Below are positions 37,157-46,045 of a stretch of DNA of 64,000 nt, one piece after another. The translations under genes and the position numbers were made by a program. Under the pieces are notes generated by a model. That model saw nothing but the letters and a program-made list of their open reading frames with translations, was not told where the DNA came from and did no database searches. The stretch's first letter is position 1. Every line of letters starts with the position of its first letter. The stretch is from Spirochaetales bacterium. Its GTDB lineage: Bacteria > Spirochaetota > Spirochaetia > Sphaerochaetales > Sphaerochaetaceae. The stretch covers positions 27,194-91,193 of the forward strand of contig JAHDQJ010000022.1 of assembly GCA_018433865.1 (NCBI GenBank), in the 5' to 3' direction.

Positions 37157-38433
37157 TGGGTATAGTTGGATTGGTAATGATCGGGATGCTTCTGTTGGGC
37201 TTCCCCTTTGTCGTGACACTGTTGGCTCCTCTTCTGGTGTATTTCCGCGTGGAATTGCCTACGCTGAATCCCCAGGTCATCATCCAACAGCTGATCAACG
37301 GATTTTCCCCCCCCTCGCTGATCGCAGTTCCGATGTTCATCCTCGCCGCGAACATCATGACGAGCGGCAAGGCTGCGAACAGATTGGTAGAGATGATCCG
37401 TGTATTCGTGGGACACATCCCCGGCGGCTTGGCCATCACTACGAATGCCAGCTGCACGCTCTTCGGAGCCGTGAGCGGATCCACACAGGCCACCGTATCG
37501 GCAATCGGCGGAACCATGCGTCCGATGTTGCTGAAGGCGGGATATTCAAGTTCCTTTACGCTTGGCTTGATCATCAACGCCAGCGATATCGCGCTGCTCA
37601 TTCCTCCGTCGATCGGATTCATCGTCTACGGAGTCGTGAACTCAGTCTCGATCGGAAGATTGTTCCTCGCCGGAATCGGGCCTGGAATACTTATTTTCCT
37701 GCTGTTCTCCATCTACGTCTTTTTCTATTCCAAGATCAAGAACATCGCGATCCTTGAGAAGGCGACATGGGGCGAACGCAAGAAGGCTATCAGGGAAGGG
37801 TTTCCCGTTCTCGGATTCCCCATCCTGGTCATCGGAGGAATCTACGGTGGTATTTTCAGCCCGACCGAAGCCGCTGCCGTAGGAGTAGCCTACGGACTCG
37901 TGCTCGAACTGGTATTGTACAGGACCCTCACGTGGAAGAAGATGGTCAAGGTCCTCCTGGATGCCGGAATCGTCACCGGAGTCGTCTTCATCCTCGTCGG
38001 AGCCGGTCAGGTATTCTCATGGATGATCAGCTTCCTTCGCATCCCCCAACAGGTGATGCCTGCGATCATCGGTACCGATCCCACCCAGCTGCAACTGATC
38101 ATCATCGTGGTAATCGCCTATTTCGTGGCTTGTATGTTCGTGGATCCGATCGTCGCGATCTACGTGCTCAGCCCGATCTTCCAACCGTACGTTGCCATGA
38201 CCGGAATCGATCCCGTCCTGCTCGGCACCTTGGTCGTACTCCAGGCTGCAGTCGGCTCGGCGACACCACCGTTCGGTTGCGACATCTTCACTGCGCAGCT
38301 GATCTTCCGGCGACCCTACTTCGAGGTCATCAGGAAGATCGGTCCCTTCATCGCACTGTTGGTCCTTGCTACGATCCTCATCATTGCGATCCCCGGCATC
38401 GCGCTGTGGATTCCCAATATGGCCGGAATCTGA
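37156..38433 (+). CDS. TRAP transporter large membrane subunit (DctM family)
   Basis: A 425-residue permease with about 12 membrane segments. Signatures include PLLVYFRVELPTLNPQVIIQQLI, VPMFILAANIMTSGKAANRL, FGAVSGSTQATVSAIG, and ADIALLIPPS-type ASDIALLIPPSIGFIVYG. It moves the substrate with sodium or protons. Together with the binding protein and DctQ it forms a complete tripartite importer, comparable with the ectoine transporters TeaABC and UehABC. The eutA-like gene starts 27 bases downstream. Confidence 0.92.
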   Translation: MGIVGLVMIGMLLLGFPFVVTLLAPLLVYFRVELPTLNPQVIIQQLINGFSPPSLIAVPMFILAANIMTSGKAANRLVEMIRVFVGHIPGGLAITTNASCTLFGAVSGSTQATVSAIGGTMRPMLLKAGYSSSFTLGLIINASDIALLIPPSIGFIVYGVVNSVSIGRLFLAGIGPGILIFLLFSIYVFFYSKIKNIAILEKATWGERKKAIREGFPVLGFPILVIGGIYGGIFSPTEAAAVGVAYGLVLELVLYRTLTWKKMVKVLLDAGIVTGVVFILVGAGQVFSWMISFLRIPQQVMPAIIGTDPTQLQLIIIVVIAYFVACMFVDPIVAIYVLSPIFQPYVAMTGIDPVLLGTLVVLQAAVGSATPPFGCDIFTAQLIFRRPYFEVIRKIGPFIALLVLATILIIAIPGIALWIPNMAGI

Positions 38434-38460
38434 CGGAAAGCCCGTACAGGCAGGTACTAC

Positions 38461-39198
38461 ATGAAGTATTGGGTCAAAGGAAGCCAGGTAAGCTACGGGG
38501 AAGCGATCGGAATCCTCCTCTTGGAGAATTTCGCACCGTTCATTCCCGGTGATACGGCAAACGCGACATCATACCGGTATCCCGTCCGCTTCCAACGGGT
38601 ACCGGGCTTGTCGGTGGAAAGGATCTTCGCGCACGACATCACGATGTACGATGTCGTGAAGCAGGCCGCCGAGGAGTTGAAGAAGGAAGGAGTCCGTGCG
38701 ATCACCGGCGACTGTGGTTTCATGGCGGTGTTCCAGCAGAGACTGGCTGATGAGTTGGGTATTCCGGTATTCCTCTCCAGCCTCTTGCAGCTGCCGTTCA
38801 TGAGCCTGATCGTCGGTTCCTCGAAGAGCCTGGGAGTCGTGACTGCGAACAGTGCGGCCCTCAGTGACGAAGTGTTCGGATGGGCAGGAGTATCCGGGGA
38901 TCTGCGGAAGCGGCTTCGCGTCACGGGGTTGGAGGACAACCGACACTTCGTGGAAGCCGTGTTCGAGGAAAAGGGGATGCTCGACAGCGATGTGGTGGAG
39001 AAAACGGTGGTGGAGCATTCGCTATCACTTTGTGAGAAGCACGGCGACTTGGGCGCGATCCTGCTGGAGTGCAGCATGCTGCCTCCCTACGGAGCCGCCG
39101 TCCAGGAGGCAACCGGTCTACCGGTGTTCGACTACATCACCATGATCGATTATGTACACGACACTGTTGTGAAACAGCGATACACAGGATCCATGTAA
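38461..39198 (+). CDS. Asp/Glu racemase-superfamily protein, EutA-like
   Basis: A 245-residue protein of the aspartate/glutamate racemase superfamily, which also includes maleate isomerase and arylmalonate decarboxylase. The two active-site cysteines of the superfamily are present: C85 in ITGDCGFM and C204 in LLECSMLPPY. In proteobacterial hydroxyectoine clusters, EutA belongs to this superfamily and is thought to act on the hydroxylated intermediate, perhaps on its stereochemistry. The same position next to eutB, eutC and the hydrolases suggests an equal role here. The reaction is not established. Confidence 0.65.
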   Translation: MKYWVKGSQVSYGEAIGILLLENFAPFIPGDTANATSYRYPVRFQRVPGLSVERIFAHDITMYDVVKQAAEELKKEGVRAITGDCGFMAVFQQRLADELGIPVFLSSLLQLPFMSLIVGSSKSLGVVTANSAALSDEVFGWAGVSGDLRKRLRVTGLEDNRHFVEAVFEEKGMLDSDVVEKTVVEHSLSLCEKHGDLGAILLECSMLPPYGAAVQEATGLPVFDYITMIDYVHDTVVKQRYTGSM

Positions 39199-39220
39199 TA
39201 GTAAGGCGAGGAGGTTATTC

Positions 39221-40396
39221 ATGCCGGTATTTACAAGAGATGAGTATTTGGAACGTATTGCAAAGACCAAGAAATCGATGCAGGAAAAGGGGATAGACGT
39301 CCTGATGGTCAGCCATCCGGCGAATATGAACTATCTGACCGGATACGACGGTTGGAGCTTCTATGTGCATCAGTGCGTCTTGGTCGGGCTTGACAAGGAA
39401 GAGCCGATCTGGATCGGACGTGGCATGGATGCCAACGGCTGCCGGATCACCAGCTTCCTGAAGAATGAGAATATCTATGAGTATGCCGACAACTTCGTGC
39501 AGTCCCTCGAGAGACATCCGATGCAGTTCGTTGCCGACATTATCAAGAAACACGGTTGGGAAAAGAAGACCGTTGCCGTGGAGATGGATCAGTTCTACTT
39601 CACCGCACAGTCCTACGTCACGCTCCAGCAGAGCCTTCCCAATGCCAAGTTCACCAACGGCAACGCGCTGGTCAACTGGGTCCGTGTGATCAAGTCTCCC
39701 GCAGAGCTCGAAATGATGCGCCGCGCAGGCCAGATCGCCGTGAAGGTCATGGACGCCGCGAAGCTCAACATCCGCGCCGGTGTGCGTGAGTGCGATGCAG
39801 CTTCCAAGATCGTCGAGGCCCAGTACGCCGGTACCAGTCAGTACGGTGGCGACTATCCTGCGATCGTCCCGTTGATGATGGCTGGAGAAGCAACCAAGAC
39901 TCCTCACCTCACATGGTCCGACAAGCCCTTCAAGAAGGACGAGGCCGTCCTGCTCGAGCTGTGCGGTGCCTACAAGCACTATCATGCTCCGATCGCCCGG
40001 ACCATCTTCCTGGGTGAGAATCCTCCCAAGCTGATGAAGGATACCGCAGAGGTGGTCATCGAAGGGTTGGCCAAGACACTCGAGTGGATCAAGCCGGGAG
40101 TCACCGCCGAGGGAATCGAAGCGAAATGGAGGGAGGCTATCAGCCACTCGAAGGTCGTGAAGGAGTCCCGCCTCGGTTATTCGATCGGCGTGAACTATCC
40201 GCCAGACTGGGGCGAACACACCATCAGTCTCCGCCCCGGAGACAAGACGGTGATCAAGCCCAACATGGCGCTGCACCTGATTCCTGGCATCTGGTATGAC
40301 GATGTAGGTTTCGAGATCGACGCCTCCATCCATATCACGGAGACCGGATATGAGTCGTTCTACGAGTATCCGATCGATATCATCTATAACAAGTGA
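39221..40396 (+). CDS. doeA: M24-fold ectoine hydrolase (DoeA/EutD-like), copy 1
   Basis: A 391-residue creatinase/prolidase-fold protein. The N-terminal NMNYLTGYDGWSFYVHQ (residues 35-51) and the C-terminal PPDWGEHTISLRPGDK strongly resemble ectoine hydrolase, which opens the ectoine ring to N-acetyl-2,4-diaminobutyrate. The metal ligands of true M24 peptidases are altered: the usual VLxDxG is LLELCG and the SDxTRT segment is APIART, as expected for a metal-free creatinase-like enzyme rather than a dipeptidase. A second copy lies at 42408. AGGAGG precedes ATG 39221. It could prefer ectoine or hydroxyectoine; sequence alone does not say which. Confidence 0.82.
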   Translation: MPVFTRDEYLERIAKTKKSMQEKGIDVLMVSHPANMNYLTGYDGWSFYVHQCVLVGLDKEEPIWIGRGMDANGCRITSFLKNENIYEYADNFVQSLERHPMQFVADIIKKHGWEKKTVAVEMDQFYFTAQSYVTLQQSLPNAKFTNGNALVNWVRVIKSPAELEMMRRAGQIAVKVMDAAKLNIRAGVRECDAASKIVEAQYAGTSQYGGDYPAIVPLMMAGEATKTPHLTWSDKPFKKDEAVLLELCGAYKHYHAPIARTIFLGENPPKLMKDTAEVVIEGLAKTLEWIKPGVTAEGIEAKWREAISHSKVVKESRLGYSIGVNYPPDWGEHTISLRPGDKTVIKPNMALHLIPGIWYDDVGFEIDASIHITETGYESFYEYPIDIIYNK

Positions 40397-40400
40397 AACG

Positions 40401-41396
40401 ATGACGAAGACAAATCATGTATTGCCGACCATCGCGGATGTCTGGGCTGCTGCCGATAAGATCTATTCGGTAGTATCCGAGACTCCGCTGGTCGAATCGC
40501 CCGCAGTGGCGAAACTTGTGAATGCGGAATCTGTCGGCTTGAAGCTTGAACTGCTTCAGCCGACAGGCTCATTCAAGGTCCGTGGTGCGACCAATACGAT
40601 CCTCTCGCTCTCCGATGAGGAACGTGCACGCGGAGTGATCACCTTCTCGACGGGAAACCACGGCAGGGCAGTCTCGTATGTAGCCAACCAAGTGGGGGTC
40701 AAGGCTGTGGTCTGCCTTTCAAAGCGGGTTCCCGCCTACCGGGTCGAGGCCATCAAGGCACTTGGCGGCACTCCCGTGGTCCATGGGAACTCACAGGACG
40801 AGGCTGAGGACCGCTACAGGGAACTCAAGGAAGAGCAGGGCCTGGTCCCTGTCGTTCCGTTCGACGACCCCCGTGTGGTAGCCGGACAAGGGACGATCTC
40901 CCTTGAGATACTCTCGCAGAATCCCGATGTCGATACCCTGCTCGTCCCCCTTTCGGGAGGAGGATTGCTCGCAGGCATGGCGATGGCGATCAAGTCGCTC
41001 AAGCCTTCCGTGCGGGTCGTGGGCATCTCGATCGTCCGTTCGCCAGCGATGCTGGAGAGCCTCAAGATCGGCCGCCCCGCAGACATCGAGGAGAAGGACA
41101 CCCTCGCCGATTCATTGTTGGGTGGGATCGGACGGGAAAACCACTACACCTTGGAGCTCGTGAGGCGGTATGTCGATGAACATATCCTTGTCGATGAGGA
41201 AGATATCGAGAAGGGCATGCAGTACCTCTTTCATAACCATGGATTGGTTGCCGAAGGGGCCGCATCAGTGGGAATCGCCGCGCTGCTCTCGGGCAAGATC
41301 GAGGTGAAGGGGCGCAATGTGGTCATGCCGTTGACGGGGAGGAACGTCTCGATGGCCACGTATCTTTCCGTGATACAAAAAGGAGTTGATGTATGA
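40401..41396 (+). CDS. eutB: Threonine dehydratase-like PLP lyase (EutB-like)
   Basis: A 331-residue fold-type II PLP enzyme of the threonine/serine dehydratase group. ELLQPTGSFKVRGA contains the PLP lysine K59, FSTGNHGRAVSYVA binds the substrate carboxylate, and VPLSGGGLLAGMA binds the PLP phosphate. There is no ACT regulatory domain, so it is a catabolic-type enzyme. EutB homologues in hydroxyectoine clusters act on hydroxy-diaminobutyrate derivatives. ATG 40401, four bases after the doeA stop, is preferred to a frame that opens at 40350 within doeA. It overlaps eutC by four bases. Confidence 0.82.
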   Translation: MTKTNHVLPTIADVWAAADKIYSVVSETPLVESPAVAKLVNAESVGLKLELLQPTGSFKVRGATNTILSLSDEERARGVITFSTGNHGRAVSYVANQVGVKAVVCLSKRVPAYRVEAIKALGGTPVVHGNSQDEAEDRYRELKEEQGLVPVVPFDDPRVVAGQGTISLEILSQNPDVDTLLVPLSGGGLLAGMAMAIKSLKPSVRVVGISIVRSPAMLESLKIGRPADIEEKDTLADSLLGGIGRENHYTLELVRRYVDEHILVDEEDIEKGMQYLFHNHGLVAEGAASVGIAALLSGKIEVKGRNVVMPLTGRNVSMATYLSVIQKGVDV

Positions 41397-42391
41397 GCAA
41401 TGGAATACTCGTACTGTCGGAGCAAGAGCTCCGCAAGTTCGTGCAATTGGATATGAAGGTGATCGAGAAAATCGAGCTCGGATTCTCCGAACTCGCTGCC
41501 GGAAAAGCCACCGTCCCGCCGATCATGATGCTCCCGGTTCCCGAGAAAAACGGTGAGGTTGACATCAAGAGTGCGTTCATCAAGGGATTGCCGAGCATGG
41601 CGATCAAGATTGCCTCGGGATTTTTCCAGAACCCCGACATCGGACTTCCCAGCCAGAGCGGCCAGATGCTTGTCGTCAGTGCCGAAACCGGCTTCCTGGA
41701 GGCTGTCCTGCTCGACAACGGATTCTTGACCCAGGTCAGGACCGCTGCCGCGGGTGCGATCGCAGCCAAGTATCTCGCTCCCGATGGAGTCGATACCGTC
41801 GGTGTGTTCGGATGTGGAGTCCAGGCACGCTACCAGATGGAAGCTTTGATGTTGGTCAAGCCCTACAAGCGTCTCTTGATGTACAGCATCGACACTGATG
41901 AGCGCAAGCAAGCTTTCGTGAAGGACATGCAGCAGAAGCTTGGCATCGAAGTAAAGAGCATGGGTTCCGCAGGTGCGATGGTGGCAGAGTGTGGCATCGT
42001 CGTGACCACCACCCCCTCGAGGAAAGGGTACTTCGAACCCGAATGGGTCCACAGCGGCTTGCATATCACTTCGATGGGCAGCGATGCGGAAGACAAGCAG
42101 GAACTCAAGGGCGGTGTGTTTGCAAAAGCCGACCTGATCGCCTGCGACCTGCGTGCACAAAGCTTCAGGCTCGGTGAGTTGCGCGGTGCAAAGGAAGAGG
42201 GATTCGTCACCGACAAGACTCCGGTCAAGGAGATCGGTGAGATCATACGGACCGGAAAGTCGGCCCGCACGGACAAGAAGCAGGTCACCATCTGTGACCT
42301 CACCGGGGTTGGAGTCCAGGACACCATGATCGCCCTGATGGCATACGAGATCGCAAAGCGCGAGAAAGCAGGGATTGTCGTCCCCCGCTGA
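41393..42391 (+). CDS. eutC: Ornithine cyclodeaminase/mu-crystallin family protein (EutC-like)
   Basis: A 332-residue NAD(P)-binding protein of the ornithine cyclodeaminase/mu-crystallin family. VPPIMMLP and IKIASGF lie in the substrate domain, LTQVRTAAAGAIAAKYLA and the Rossmann loop VGVFGCGVQARYQMEAL are characteristic. EutC in hydroxyectoine clusters belongs to this family and works with EutB to return the intermediate to the ectoine pathway, probably as an imine reductase; that role is inferred. The ATGA overlap with eutB means translational coupling. Confidence 0.85.
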   Translation: MSNGILVLSEQELRKFVQLDMKVIEKIELGFSELAAGKATVPPIMMLPVPEKNGEVDIKSAFIKGLPSMAIKIASGFFQNPDIGLPSQSGQMLVVSAETGFLEAVLLDNGFLTQVRTAAAGAIAAKYLAPDGVDTVGVFGCGVQARYQMEALMLVKPYKRLLMYSIDTDERKQAFVKDMQQKLGIEVKSMGSAGAMVAECGIVVTTTPSRKGYFEPEWVHSGLHITSMGSDAEDKQELKGGVFAKADLIACDLRAQSFRLGELRGAKEEGFVTDKTPVKEIGEIIRTGKSARTDKKQVTICDLTGVGVQDTMIALMAYEIAKREKAGIVVPR

Positions 42392-42407
42392 AGTACAGGA
42401 ACGCAAC

Positions 42408-43577
42408 ATGAAGAAACTTGTCTTTTCCATCGATGAATACAAGAGAAGATTGAACCTCGTCAAGGAGCGGATGGACCACCGCGGGATCGAGTTGTTGTTG
42501 GTCATGGATCCCAGCCACATGAGTTATCTGACCGGTTTCGACGGGTGGAGCTTCTACGTTCACCAAGGAATCATCATAGACCTGAAGGATCCCAATCCGA
42601 TCTGGTTCGGTCGTGCACAGGATTCCAATGCCGCCAGGATGACCACCTATCTTCCCGATGACCACATCTTCGGGTACAAGGATGAATACGTCCAATCGCG
42701 CTATATCCACACCATGGAGTTTGTCGCTACCCTGATGAAGGGAAAGGGACACACCTTGGCTGTCGAGATGGATGGCTATTGGTTCAACGCGAAGATGCTC
42801 CTCACCTTGCAACGTGAGTTGCCCGGTGTGCACATCGTCGACTCCGAGAACCTGGTCGGTTGGGTGAAGACCATCAAGAGCGATGCTGAGGTAGCCTATA
42901 TCCGCGAAGCGGGAAAGATCACCGAAGCGGCGATGACACTCGCCATCGACTCCATTGCGCAAGGCGTGTGGGAGAAAGAGGTCGCAGCCCTCGTCTCAGC
43001 CCAGCAGATCCGTGGAACGGAGACCTATGGTGGCGATTCTCCGGCCATCTTCCCGATCATCCCAAGTGCAGAGCGGACCAGCTCAGCCCATCTGACATTC
43101 GATGCCGAGCGCAAGTACCAGAAGAACGATGTCGTCCTCCTGGAGCTGGGGTCGGCGCGCCATCACTACCATGCTCCTCTTTCGAGGACCGTGTTCATCG
43201 GAGAGCCTCCGAAGGACCTGCAACATGTGGCGGATGTCGTGGTGAACGGATTGCAGAAGACACTTGCGGGAATCGGACCGGGCATGCTCGCAGAAGAAGT
43301 CGAGGCGCTCTGGCGCTCCTGTCTGGTCGGTACCGGCGTGGAGAAGCCCTCCCGTGTCGGGTACTCGTTCGGTCTCGCATTCGTCCCCGACTGGGGCGAG
43401 CATACCGTAAGCCTGAGACCCGGGGACAAGTCCGTTCTGAAGCCGGGGATGACCATCCACTTCATGCCCGGTATCTGGCTCGATACCTATGGATTCGAGT
43501 GCAGCGAGCCGTTCTTGGTGACGGAGACCGGTTGTGAGAAGATCATCGAGTATCCTGAAAGACTGTTCGTGAAATAA
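42408..43577 (+). CDS. M24-fold ectoine hydrolase (DoeA/EutD-like), copy 2
   Basis: A 389-residue paralogue of the protein at 39221. HMSYLTGFDGWSFYVHQ (residues 37-53) and VPDWGEHTVSLRPGDK repeat the diagnostic segments, and VLLELGSARHHYHAPLSRT shows the same loss of M24 metal ligands. The two copies are clearly diverged over most of their length, so this is not a recent duplication. The natural idea is that one handles ectoine and the other 5-hydroxyectoine, or that they form a hetero-oligomer. ATG 42408 with AGGA upstream is preferred to an in-frame start inside eutC at 42375. Confidence 0.8.
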   Translation: MKKLVFSIDEYKRRLNLVKERMDHRGIELLLVMDPSHMSYLTGFDGWSFYVHQGIIIDLKDPNPIWFGRAQDSNAARMTTYLPDDHIFGYKDEYVQSRYIHTMEFVATLMKGKGHTLAVEMDGYWFNAKMLLTLQRELPGVHIVDSENLVGWVKTIKSDAEVAYIREAGKITEAAMTLAIDSIAQGVWEKEVAALVSAQQIRGTETYGGDSPAIFPIIPSAERTSSAHLTFDAERKYQKNDVVLLELGSARHHYHAPLSRTVFIGEPPKDLQHVADVVVNGLQKTLAGIGPGMLAEEVEALWRSCLVGTGVEKPSRVGYSFGLAFVPDWGEHTVSLRPGDKSVLKPGMTIHFMPGIWLDTYGFECSEPFLVTETGCEKIIEYPERLFVK

Positions 43578-43621
43578 TGGAGAGTGGCCTGTTTGTCGGG
43601 CCGGAAGCAAGAGAGGTGAGT

Positions 43622-44944
43622 ATGGCACAAGCAAAAGAAATCTGGGTAAGCAAATTCGGCGGAACATCTCTGGCCAACGCCCGACAGATCATGAAAGTGA
43701 AGGATATCATCTTCGCGGACGCGAGGAGGAAGATCGTGGTGGTCTCCGCACCTGGGAAGGAACACAAGGACGACACCAAGATTACCGACCTGCTGCTCAA
43801 TTGCCACAAGTTGGTGGAGAAGGGCAAGCCGATCGACGAACCGTTCTCGATCATCCGCAGAAGAATCCTTGAGATCGCACGCGCACTGCACGTCGATGAA
43901 CACAGGATGACCGCCGAGCTCGATGCGATATTCGTCCGTCTGCCTTCTGAGAAGACGGCTGACTATGCAGGAAGCCGCGGTGAGTATCTCAACGGCCTGA
44001 TGATCGCAGAGCACTTCGGTGCCGCATTCATCGATGCCGAGGATATCGTGAGACTTACGAAGGACGGAAGGGTTGACGAGATGACCTACGAGATCGCCAA
44101 AAGGGCTCTGGCGAGCGTCGATGGCCGGATCGTCATTCCCGGCTTCTATGGCAAGGGACCCGACGGGAAGATCAAGACCTTCAGCCGCGGTGGTTCCGAT
44201 ATCAGCGGAGCGATCGCAGCGAGAGCCATCGGGGCCGATGTCTATGAGAACTGGACCGATGTGTCGGGCATCTATATCGCGGATCCCCGTGTAGCGAAGA
44301 ACGCCGGGCCTATCGCGCACATCACCTATCGGGAGATCCGTGAGCTGGCCACGATCGGCGCGAGCGTATTCCATGAGGATGCGATCGCTCCGGTCAGGAC
44401 TGTCGGGATTCCCATCAATGTACGGAATACCAACGATCCGTCTGCCCCCGGTACGATGATCACCGCGAACCGGGACGTGTCCGCATGCCACTTGGTAGGA
44501 GTCTCTGGCAAGAAACCCTACCGCAAGGTGGCGTTCGACAAGTTCATGCTCGACCGGTATCCTGAGGTGACCGCTTCCATCCATGAGGCGATTGCCAAGA
44601 GAAACCTGGCCAGCGACCTGGTCGTCGATGCTTTCGATACGATCGTCGCCTATATCCCTACCGAGATGGACGACACGGAGGCAGCGGCTCTGCAAACCGC
44701 CCTTGCTTCGGAACTTGAGATCGATGCCTGTACCGTTTCGGAACAGCTGGTCCTGATCGGCATAGTCGGCGAGGGTATTTCCCTGGAACCGAACCTCCTG
44801 CAGGCGGTGGCTGCGAAACTCGCCAAGCTGGAAGTTCCAGGTGAAGTGGTCAGCGGACCGCTTTCGGTCAAGCTTCTGCTGGCAGTCCCCGTTGCTGCCT
44901 ATGCAGCGACATTGAATGCCTTGGTTGACCTCATCGTCTCCTGA
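43622..44944 (+). CDS. Aspartokinase
   Basis: A 440-residue aspartokinase of the LysC/Ask type: KFGGTSLAN (K11) binds ATP and aspartate, SRGEYLNGLMIA and FSRGGSDISGA are substrate motifs, and two C-terminal ACT domains follow (from about residue 295). It is the last gene of the operon, 44 bases after the second hydrolase. In biosynthesis it phosphorylates aspartate at a cost of ATP. Here, paired with asd in a catabolic cluster, I infer the reverse reaction: aspartyl phosphate + ADP to aspartate + ATP. ATG 43622 with GAGAGG upstream is preferred over ATG 43577. Ask_Ect enzymes occur in ectoine synthesis clusters, but ectA and ectC are missing here. Confidence 0.9.
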   Translation: MAQAKEIWVSKFGGTSLANARQIMKVKDIIFADARRKIVVVSAPGKEHKDDTKITDLLLNCHKLVEKGKPIDEPFSIIRRRILEIARALHVDEHRMTAELDAIFVRLPSEKTADYAGSRGEYLNGLMIAEHFGAAFIDAEDIVRLTKDGRVDEMTYEIAKRALASVDGRIVIPGFYGKGPDGKIKTFSRGGSDISGAIAARAIGADVYENWTDVSGIYIADPRVAKNAGPIAHITYREIRELATIGASVFHEDAIAPVRTVGIPINVRNTNDPSAPGTMITANRDVSACHLVGVSGKKPYRKVAFDKFMLDRYPEVTASIHEAIAKRNLASDLVVDAFDTIVAYIPTEMDDTEAAALQTALASELEIDACTVSEQLVLIGIVGEGISLEPNLLQAVAAKLAKLEVPGEVVSGPLSVKLLLAVPVAAYAATLNALVDLIVS

Positions 44945-44969
44945 TCACGCTTCCGTTTCTCCATGAGAG

Positions 44970-45002
44970 GCCGTTTCCCTGGCTAGGGGAAACGGCTGTT
45001 TT
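44970..45002 (+). terminator. Terminator of the ectoine-type operon
   Basis: GCCGTTTCCC (44970-44979) and GGGAAACGGC (44987-44996) form a perfect 10-bp stem followed by TGTTTT. It closes the transcription unit that starts before iclR. Confidence 0.88.
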
Positions 45003-45055
45003 ACTGTACATCCACTCGAATATTGGCTATGATGACGACTAGCGGAGGTAGTGCA

Positions 45056-46042
45056 ATGGAACGTTTGGCAACGACATATCTCGGACTGGAATTGAAGAAT
45101 CCGATCATCGTGGGAAGCAGCCCACTTACATCTTCGGTGGACAAGCTGAAAAAGTGTGAGGACGCCGGAGCCGGTGCTGTGGTCGTGAAGTCCATCTTCG
45201 AAGAACAGATCGATCACGATGCGGCGAAGATGATCAGCGAGACCGAAGGATTCGTCGTGCATGCGGATGGGCAGGATTTCCTCGAGGAGGTTTCCCGCAA
45301 CTACTATATCGATGCCTACCTCTCTCTGGTCGAGAAAGCGACCGAAGCGATGGATATCCCGGTGATCGCGAGTGTGAACTGCCGGACAAGGGGATCTTGG
45401 CTCGACTATGTCGGTCGTTTTTCCGAAGCGGGTGCCGATGCACTTGAGCTGAACTACTATATTCTCCCATCCGACATGAAACGCAGTACACAGGAGATCG
45501 AGGATGAGTATTTTTCTGTCGTGAAGTCTGCCATGGACCAAGCGAAGCTGCCCCTCTCGGTGAAGATGGGATCCCATTTCACCTCCCTCGCCAACGTGGT
45601 CAAGCGTTTCGATGCCATGGGTGTCGACGGATTGGTCCTGTTCAACCGTTTCTACCAGCCTGACATAGACATCGAGAAGCTGACGACCAAGTCATCGGTA
45701 GTGCTCAGCAGCCCGAACGATTATACACAGTCGTTGCAATGGACGGCGCTTTTTTCGGCATATCTGAACTGTGATATCTGTGCATCCACCGGCATCCACT
45801 CGGGTGAGACCCTGGTGAAGATGCTCCTCAGTGGCGCGAAAGCGGTCCAGGTCTGCTCGGCGCTGATGAAGGGGGGGCACAAGGTGATCGGCCAGATGCT
45901 GGGAGACCTTACCGCGTGGATGGATCGCCAAGGAGCCGAAACCTTCGTGGACTTCCGGGGGAAAATGGCCCACAAGCGCATGGATGATCCCTCGCAGTGG
46001 GAACGTGCGCAGTACATGAAGTCATTGAACGTGGAGTTTTGA
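45056..46042 (+). CDS. Dihydroorotate dehydrogenase-like protein
   Basis: A 328-residue FMN TIM-barrel protein of the dihydroorotate dehydrogenase family. LGLELKNPIIVGSSPLTSS matches the PyrD-type N-terminus, VIASVNCR and LPLSVKMG are FMN/substrate strands, and the C-terminal GAKAVQVCSALMKGG binds FMN phosphate. Class 1 DHODs carry an active-site cysteine flanked by a LNxSxPN-type loop; here the corresponding ELNYYILPSDM lacks it, so true dihydroorotate oxidation is doubtful. No pyr gene is adjacent. GGAGG precedes ATG 45056. The acyltransferase follows after 3 bases. Its oxidoreductase substrate is unknown. Confidence 0.8.
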   Translation: MERLATTYLGLELKNPIIVGSSPLTSSVDKLKKCEDAGAGAVVVKSIFEEQIDHDAAKMISETEGFVVHADGQDFLEEVSRNYYIDAYLSLVEKATEAMDIPVIASVNCRTRGSWLDYVGRFSEAGADALELNYYILPSDMKRSTQEIEDEYFSVVKSAMDQAKLPLSVKMGSHFTSLANVVKRFDAMGVDGLVLFNRFYQPDIDIEKLTTKSSVVLSSPNDYTQSLQWTALFSAYLNCDICASTGIHSGETLVKMLLSGAKAVQVCSALMKGGHKVIGQMLGDLTAWMDRQGAETFVDFRGKMAHKRMDDPSQWERAQYMKSLNVEF

Positions 46043-46045
46043 AAC

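Noticed and set aside
39221..40396. Xaa-Pro dipeptidase for the M24 proteins.
   Set aside because: The metal ligands of M24 peptidases are changed and the ectoine-hydrolase-like segments and context point elsewhere.
31507..44944. Ectoine biosynthesis (EctB, Asd and Ask are all represented).
   Set aside because: No EctA acetyltransferase or EctC cyclase is present, while ring-opening hydrolases, a deacylase, EutABC-like genes and an importer are. Catabolism fits better.
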